64,000 nucleotides of DNA from Natrinema salsiterrestre (GTDB lineage Archaea > Halobacteriota > Halobacteria > Halobacteriales > Natrialbaceae): NCBI RefSeq assembly GCF_029502005.1, contig NZ_JAMQOT010000001.1:496001-560000 (forward strand), written 5' to 3'. Position 1 is the first letter of the stretch. Each line of letters starts with the position of its first letter. The position numbers were made by a program, and so were the translations under genes. Below the pieces are notes generated by a model, which was given only the letters and a program-made list of their open reading frames with translations, ran no database searches and was not told the origin of the DNA. Below, piece by piece: positions 59,350 through 64,000 of the stretch.

Positions 59350-60707
59350 TTCGCTACCTCGGTCGCCAGCGCCAGCGTTCGATCCGCGAGCGTCTCCGGA
59401 TCGGCGGCGACGAGTTTCACGAGCGCCTCCTTGCCGACCTCGCCGCGGTCGACGACGGCGACCGGGGGCTCGTCCCGGTCGGCGAAGGCCTGCCGGGCTC
59501 CCCAGCCCATCGTGCTCCCCTCGGTCTCCCTGATCTCGTCGGGTTGTTTCCGACGATCGTACTCGGCGACGGGCCACTCGAGCGCCTCGAGCGCTCCCTC
59601 CACGTCCGCGTCCAACCGGCAGTTAACGGCAAACCGAAGCTCGGGGACGAACTCCCGCGCCGACAGGAGGAAGCGGGCGACGTGGCTCGAGGCTCCGAAG
59701 CGAACGCCGCGATTCGGCTGGACGCCCGAGAGCGTTCGGGTGATCCGCCCCTCGACGGCGGCGACTTCGGCGACGGAGTCGGCGTAGGGGGTCGCGCCGG
59801 CGACGTTCATCCCGACCTCGGGAACGAGCGCCGACACGTCGGCGTCGACGAACCGGTCGACGACGGCCTGGACTTCCTCGGCGGTCAGCTCCCGGGTTGC
59901 CTCGTTTCGGAGCGACACCATGTGGTTGACCGCGCCGTGGCCCTCGCCGACGTCGTAGTAGTAGCGGACCGCGCGGGCGAGGAAGTCGGTCGCCCCCTCG
60001 ACTGCGACCTCGAGGGACTCACCCTTCGCGAGGCGGGCCGCGATCGCGGCGGCGAGGGCACAGCCGGAGCCGTGCGTCGCGTCGGTGCCGACCCGCGGGT
60101 GTTCGAACGTCCGAACGGTGTCGTCGGTGACGAGCACGTCTGTGACTGTCTCTCCCGGGACGTGGCCTCCTTTCACGAGAACCGCGTCGACACCCGTCTC
60201 GAGGATCGCCTCGCCGCCCTCGCGGGCGCGTTCCTCGTCGGTCACCGCGACGTCGGTCAGGACCTCCGCCTCGTCGGCGTTGGGCGTCGCCAGCGTCGCC
60301 TCGCCGAGCAGGTCCTCGTAGGCGCGTTCGGATTCGGGCTCGAGCAGCCGGTCGCCGGAGGTCGCGACCATGACGGGGTCCACGACCAGCGGGAAGTCGA
60401 ACCCGCGGGCGCGGTCCGCGACCGTTTCGATGACCTCGGTCGTCGCGAGCATCCCGGTCTTCGCCGCGCCGACCGCGAAATCGTCGGTGACCGCCTCGAG
60501 TTGCGCCTCGATCTCCTCGAGCGGCAAGACGTGCGAGGACTCGACCCCGCGGGTGTTCTGGGCGGTGACGGCGGTGATCGCCGAGGTGCCGAAGACGCCG
60601 TGAGCGGCCATCGTGGCGAGATCTGCCTGGATCCCCGCGCCGCCGCCGGAGTCGCTGCCCGCGATCGTCAGCGCGACCGGCCGGCCGTCGGGTGCTGGTG
60701 TTCTCAT
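59346..60707 (-). CDS. thiDN: Bifunctional hydroxymethylpyrimidine (phosphate) kinase - ThiN fusion
   Basis: 453 residues. The N-terminal ThiD (about 1-265) of the ribokinase fold has LTIAGSDSGGGAGIQADL, DPVMVATSGDRLL, and THGSGCALAAAIAARLA. A linker helix leads into the C-terminal ThiN domain (about 280-450, SALVPEVGMNVAGATPYA; GVRFGASSHVARFLLSA), which in archaea couples HMP-PP and thiazole phosphate in place of ThiE. The fusion is usual in archaea. It overlaps the LLM gene (ATGA). Confidence 0.93.
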   Translation of the reverse strand: MRTPAPDGRPVALTIAGSDSGGGAGIQADLATMAAHGVFGTSAITAVTAQNTRGVESSHVLPLEEIEAQLEAVTDDFAVGAAKTGMLATTEVIETVADRARGFDFPLVVDPVMVATSGDRLLEPESERAYEDLLGEATLATPNADEAEVLTDVAVTDEERAREGGEAILETGVDAVLVKGGHVPGETVTDVLVTDDTVRTFEHPRVGTDATHGSGCALAAAIAARLAKGESLEVAVEGATDFLARAVRYYYDVGEGHGAVNHMVSLRNEATRELTAEEVQAVVDRFVDADVSALVPEVGMNVAGATPYADSVAEVAAVEGRITRTLSGVQPNRGVRFGASSHVARFLLSAREFVPELRFAVNCRLDADVEGALEALEWPVAEYDRRKQPDEIRETEGSTMGWGARQAFADRDEPPVAVVDRGEVGKEALVKLVAADPETLADRTLALATEVAK

Positions 60708-60779
60708 AGGAGGGGGTATTCTCGGGTTATACTAAGCGGTGATGGTCAGCCACGGTGAGAATCCGCCACGTTCTACCGG

Positions 60780-61073
60780 CGGTGGCGCGTGCGGAGCCGC
60801 AGTGAGTGGATACGAACTGCGGCTCAAACCCACGCGAGGGATGAGCGAACGCCGGAGGCGTGAGCGAATCGGCTGGGGAGGGCGTGGCTCTCCGTGTTGC
60901 CAGCACGAGTAGACGGATAGTAATCGGCCGTGACTTTCCCACTGACGTGGCTGTAATGAGTACCACTCCCTCCCCAGCCGATTCGCTCGTTCACCGTGTT
61001 CACTCGCTCATCCCTCGCGTGGATTCGAGTCGCGATTCGCTGATCACTCATCGCGACTCCGCACGCGCCACCG
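60780..61073. repeat. 294-bp giant inverted repeat (dispersed repeat family)
   Basis: The left arm 60780-60882 and right arm 60968-61073 are imperfect inverted copies of about 103-106 nt (CGGTGGCGCGTGCGGAG at the outside, CGAATCGGCTGGGGAGGG at the inside) around an 85-nt centre. Each arm has its own internal hairpin: GAGCCGCAG/CTGCGGCTC in the left, GAGTCGCGA/TCGCGACTC in the right; the bases differ but pairing is kept. The left arm plus the adjoining centre continues as CGTGGCTCTCCGTGTTGCCAG, the same as at 41645-41666. No gene inside. It fills most of the 427-nt gap between ThiDN and the next gene. Confidence 0.72.
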
Positions 61074-61134
61074 CATACCGGCCGGCCGGACCGAAACAGC
61101 TCGAGTCCGTCGAAAAACGGGCCACTCGGCGTCG

Positions 61135-62175
61135 TTACAAATCGGCGTCGTCGGACGCCCCGGCCGCCAGTTCCGCGTACGCCGCCCACGACGGATCGAC
61201 GGCTGGATGCTCGAGCCGGTCCCCGTCCACGACCACCGCTCCGCCCTCGTCTCCCGTGGCTTCGACGCGCCCGATTTCGGCGACCGGCGTGTTCCGATCC
61301 TCGAGCGCTCCTCGAACAGCAGCAACGCCGTCGGGATCGACCGCGATCAGCAGTGACCCGCAACTGGTCGCCGCCCAGGGGTCGAACTCGAGGGCCGCAC
61401 AGACCTCGCGGACGCCGGGGCGCATCGGAACGGCGTCGCGATCGATCTCGAACCGGACGCCAGCGCCGTCGGCCATCTCGTTGAGCGCGCCCGCGAGGCC
61501 GCCTTCGGTCACGTCGTGCATCGCCCGCACCGGCCCCGCGGCGGCCGCCGTGAGGGCGTCGCGGACGGCGAACACTTCCTCGAGGCGGTTCTGAGCGGTG
61601 GCGATCGCGTCGTCCGGGAGGTCGATTCGATCGCCGTAGAGTGTACTCAGCAGGCCGACGGATTCGACTGCGGGGCCGTTCGTCAGGAGGAGTCGATCGC
61701 CAGGACGGGCTCCGTCGGGACGGACGATATCGTCGTGATCGCCGACGCCCATCGCGGTGGCCGCGCCGACCCATGGGTGTGAAATGTCCCCGTAGCGGGC
61801 CGTATGCCCCGTGATGATCGAAACGCCGAGGTCCGCACACTCGGCGTGGATCGTCTCCCAGATCGTCGCGAACTCGTCGTCGGTCAGCCCCTCGGGGAGG
61901 GTGAAACAGATCGAGAGATGCGACGGGGCCACGCCGCTGACGGCCACGTCCGCGAGGATGAGGTCGAGCGCGAAGCGGGCCGCCCGCTCGAGGCCCAGCG
62001 CGGGGAGGATCGAGACCGGATCCGTGGCGGTGACCAGCGCTCGCCCGCCGATATCGAGGACGCCGAAGTCGACGCCGTGGGTGGGACCGAGGGCGACGTC
62101 GTCGCGGTCGGCACCCAGATTCGGTGCGATGTGGCGGTCGAAGAACGCCCGATCGATTTTTCCGAGATCGCTCAC
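61135..62175 (-). CDS. AIR synthase-fold protein (PurM/HypE/ThiL-like)
   Basis: 346 residues from the GTG at 62175 (VSDLGKIDRAFFDRHIAPNL). The fold shows DRDDVALGPTHGVDFGVLDIG, the TDPVSILP metal/ATP block, LADVAVSGVAPSHL, ITGHTARYGD, MHDVTEGGLAGALNEMA. It is closest in pattern to HypE and similar ATP-using AIR-synthase-like proteins; without hydrogenase genes here, HypE itself is unlikely. It neighbours ThiDN, and this pair is seen in several haloarchaea, so a thiamine-linked kinase role is possible. A TTG start further upstream is less likely; GATAAG lies 25 nt before the GTG. Confidence 0.78.
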   Translation of the reverse strand: MSDLGKIDRAFFDRHIAPNLGADRDDVALGPTHGVDFGVLDIGGRALVTATDPVSILPALGLERAARFALDLILADVAVSGVAPSHLSICFTLPEGLTDDEFATIWETIHAECADLGVSIITGHTARYGDISHPWVGAATAMGVGDHDDIVRPDGARPGDRLLLTNGPAVESVGLLSTLYGDRIDLPDDAIATAQNRLEEVFAVRDALTAAAAGPVRAMHDVTEGGLAGALNEMADGAGVRFEIDRDAVPMRPGVREVCAALEFDPWAATSCGSLLIAVDPDGVAAVRGALEDRNTPVAEIGRVEATGDEGGAVVVDGDRLEHPAVDPSWAAYAELAAGASDDADL

Positions 62176-62430
62176 GTTCGCTGGAACCGGGTCGGTCGTC
62201 TTATCCGTGGTGATTCGTCGGTACAATCGATCCCCAGTACATAATTAAACATATATGTGTGATAATATATACGGGTCCCGCGTTGTGCACCCACCTCACA
62301 TGATCGGTTACGTACCCAACAATGTGGGTAAGACGACTATTGGGCAGTAGTTACAACGTAACTTGACAATCGTGAATACTGATATATTCGGTCCACTTCC
62401 GAGCGGAGAAAGCGGGGGCAGCGGGGCACC
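62176..62430. other. AT-rich intergenic region with divergent promoters
   Basis: 255 nt, notably AT-rich in the middle (ATATATGTGTGATAATATATA around 62252-62272). It should hold both promoters: towards the AIR-synthase-like gene (GATAAG at ~62200) and towards the H-NOX gene (GATATATT about 62379-62386, some 48 nt before the start). A hairpin ACCCA-acaatg-TGGGT lies at ~62317-62332. No gene seen. Confidence 0.5.
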
Positions 62431-63090
62431 ATGCACGGGATAATTCTGAAGACCCTGCAGGCGTTCGTCGTCGATACCTACGGCGAGGACGCCTGGCTCG
62501 CAGTGCAAGCGGAGGCCGACATCGAGGAGAAAGTCTACGTGCCCGTCACCGTCTATCCGGACGGCGACGTCTACGAGATCGCGCGGACCGCCGGCGAACT
62601 CACCGACCAGAGTCCGCGGACGATCCTGACCCAGTACGGAGAGTGGGTCGTCCCGGCGCTGCTCGAGACCTACGATCTCCACATCGACGACGAGTGGGAG
62701 GGACTGGAACTCATCGCGAACATCCAGCAGTTCCACACGTCGCTGCGGACGCGGGACATGACGACGCTGACGACGCCCCGAATCCGATCGGAACGAATCG
62801 ACGAGAACCGGGTTCGGATCACCTACGACTCGGACCGAAAGCTGTGTGACGTCGCCCGCGGCGCGATCCAGGGCGTCGCCGAGCGCTTCGACGAGGAACT
62901 GATCGCGGAAGAGCGAACCTGTATGCACGAGGGAGCCGAGGAGTGCCAGTTCGACATCCGGCGGAACGTGGCCAGAGACGCCGAAAGCGAACGAGATCCG
63001 CAGTCGGATACCGAGACCGAATCGAAAACCGGGTTCGAGTTCGAGTCCGAACCACCGGCCGACGCTCCCAGCGGGGGAACGAATGACTGA
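62431..63090 (+). CDS. H-NOX heme gas-sensor protein
   Basis: 219 residues. The domain covers about 1-182: MHGIILKTLQAFVVDTYGE opening, the proximal heme ligand at His102 (IANIQQFHTSLRTR) and the propionate-binding Y-x-S-x-R motif at 132-136 (YDSDR), the same positions as in well-studied H-NOX proteins. A pair Cys164/Cys172 could bind zinc or sense redox. The acidic tail of about 37 residues is disordered. The stop overlaps the start of the transducer gene by 8 nt, as for a sensor that signals to a chemotaxis transducer in trans. It senses NO, CO or O2; which gas cannot be told from the sequence. Confidence 0.92.
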   Translation: MHGIILKTLQAFVVDTYGEDAWLAVQAEADIEEKVYVPVTVYPDGDVYEIARTAGELTDQSPRTILTQYGEWVVPALLETYDLHIDDEWEGLELIANIQQFHTSLRTRDMTTLTTPRIRSERIDENRVRITYDSDRKLCDVARGAIQGVAERFDEELIAEERTCMHEGAEECQFDIRRNVARDAESERDPQSDTETESKTGFEFESEPPADAPSGGTND

Positions 63091-64000
63091 GTCGACGGCA
63101 GCCACCGACGACACGTCGGCGCTCCCGACGGCGATTCAGTCCGACACGCCGATCGGGTTCGGCGTCGCGATCGCGCTGGCGGGACTGGTCGTCGTCGCCG
63201 TCGCCGCAGTCGCACTCGGGGAGCTGGCGACCGCGCCCCTCGGCGTCGGAATCGCCGGCGTCGTCGCGACGGGCGGGAGCGCGGCCGCGATCGCCGCCGT
63301 CTCGGACGCCCGATCCGCACCGCGTCAGCGCGACGAGCTCCGCGAGGGGATCGCCGACGTGACCGACCGGACCGCCCGTCTCGAGAACGAGGAGTACGAC
63401 GTTTCGTTCGCGACGGATCGGGACGACGAGTTCGGCGCGCTCGAGGACGCGCTCGCCGGGATTCGGAACCGACTCGCGGCGGGCGAGCAGACTGACCGAT
63501 CGCTGGACGAACTCGAGAGCACGGTCGAGGCACACGCCGAGACGACGCGAGCGGTCGCCGCGGGCGACCTCACCCGACGGTTCGAGCAACGCGGGACCCA
63601 CGACGCGATCGACGAGTTGGCCGGCAACTCCAACGCGATGCTCGCGGAGATCGAGGACACCTTCGGGACGTTGAAATCGTTCTCCGGCGAAACCGTCACC
63701 TACAGTCGCGAGCTCAAAACGAGCATGGAGACGGTGCGGGCGGAGGGCGAGCGCACGAGCGAGGCGCTCACCGAGGTCGTCGCGGACAACAGGGAGCAGA
63801 ACGATCAGCTCCAGACCGTCGCGACCGAAATGGAATCGTTCTCGACGACGATCGAAGAGATCGCCGCGACCGCTTCCGAGGTCGCCGACACCGCCGACAG
63901 GACCGCCAGAGTCGGCCAGGAAGGGAGCGAGGCCGCGGGCAACGCGATCGAGGGAATGGCCGTGATCGACGCGGAGACCGAACGCACGCTCGAGGAGATC
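63083..64000 (+). CDS. Methyl-accepting chemotaxis transducer (partial, runs off window)
   Basis: 306 codons are visible, no stop. The start ATG is inside the end of the H-NOX gene (ATGACTGA overlap), so co-translation is likely. Two hydrophobic segments at about residues 26-47 and 52-75 form a short membrane hairpin with almost no extracellular loop, so it has no external sensor. A HAMP-like helix pair (LENEEYDVSFATDRDDEFGALEDAL) and a further HAMP/coiled region lead into a methylation-helix-like coiled coil (SEALTEVVADNREQNDQLQTV; IEEIAATASEVADTAD). The signal therefore must come from another protein, the H-NOX being the obvious candidate. The hairpin/signalling tip is beyond the window. 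Confidence 0.88.
   Translation, partial: MTESTAATDDTSALPTAIQSDTPIGFGVAIALAGLVVVAVAAVALGELATAPLGVGIAGVVATGGSAAAIAAVSDARSAPRQRDELREGIADVTDRTARLENEEYDVSFATDRDDEFGALEDALAGIRNRLAAGEQTDRSLDELESTVEAHAETTRAVAAGDLTRRFEQRGTHDAIDELAGNSNAMLAEIEDTFGTLKSFSGETVTYSRELKTSMETVRAEGERTSEALTEVVADNREQNDQLQTVATEMESFSTTIEEIAATASEVADTADRTARVGQEGSEAAGNAIEGMAVIDAETERTLEEI

Noticed and set aside
60720-61134. Inverted repeat read as a transcription terminator for the AIR-synthase-like or ThiDN gene
   Set aside because: Far larger than any terminator, no T-tract at the end, and sequence shared with other loci.

Overview
The window is chromosomal DNA of a halophilic archaeon (class Halobacteria). A Natrialbales-like genus such as Natrinema or Haloterrigena is my guess; the class is firm. 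The evidence is high GC, strongly acidic proteins, TATA boxes about 25-30 nt before start codons (leaderless genes), PGF-CTERM surface proteins, TrmB and HTH_10 regulators, HalOD1, archaeal SepF and amphi-Trp proteins. No rRNA or CRISPR was seen. There is one tRNA gene, tRNA-Ser(GGA).

Layout. 0-9.5 kb: an iron-responsive island. It holds an FbpA-type iron-binding protein, a fused two-domain iron permease, three glycosyltransferases and a GMC dehydrogenase pair, with three near-identical DtxR-type iron boxes. 9.5-13 kb: SRAP repair protein, a microprotein, tandem remnants of integration at tRNA-Ser with a palindromic mini-element, RidA, small membrane proteins and a TFIIS-like paralogue without the catalytic acidic tip. 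13-13.6, 31.2-31.8 and 41.9-42.4 kb: three copies of one arrangement, a structured RNA element followed by a CPxCG microprotein gene. 13.8-23 kb: histidine kinase, DUF2071, threonine deaminase, a PGF-CTERM pair, citrate synthase, MFS, VOC and an HTH_10 regulator. 23.3-27 kb: an F420-type FrhB-like protein coupled to a rhodanese-sulfite reductase fusion. 27-31 kb: CspA, SepF, DUF1028, TrmB, HalOD1 and an AT-richer accessory patch with a broken HicB gene. 31.8-46 kb: PUA protein, kinase, RNase R-like enzyme, stress proteins, a surface protein, KDG kinase, a toxin-antitoxin pair, RtcA and MFS. 46-55 kb: MutL, SDR, a LOV-type blue-light histidine kinase, MutS and a CsaA-like protein. 55-64 kb: Usp/amino-acid permease cluster, LLM flavoenzyme with ThiDN, AIR-synthase-like protein, and an H-NOX sensor coupled to a chemotaxis transducer that runs off the window.

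Most unusual: (i) a roughly 180-nt element in three copies, with five or six hairpins, base-pair-preserving changes between copies and its own TATA box, each time in front of a homologous zinc-finger microprotein; (ii) the rhodanese/sulfite reductase/F420 pair; (iii) the H-NOX-transducer pair; (iv) iron boxes in front of a glycosyltransferase and a sugar/alcohol dehydrogenase; (v) a family of structured dispersed repeats, including a 294-bp giant inverted repeat.
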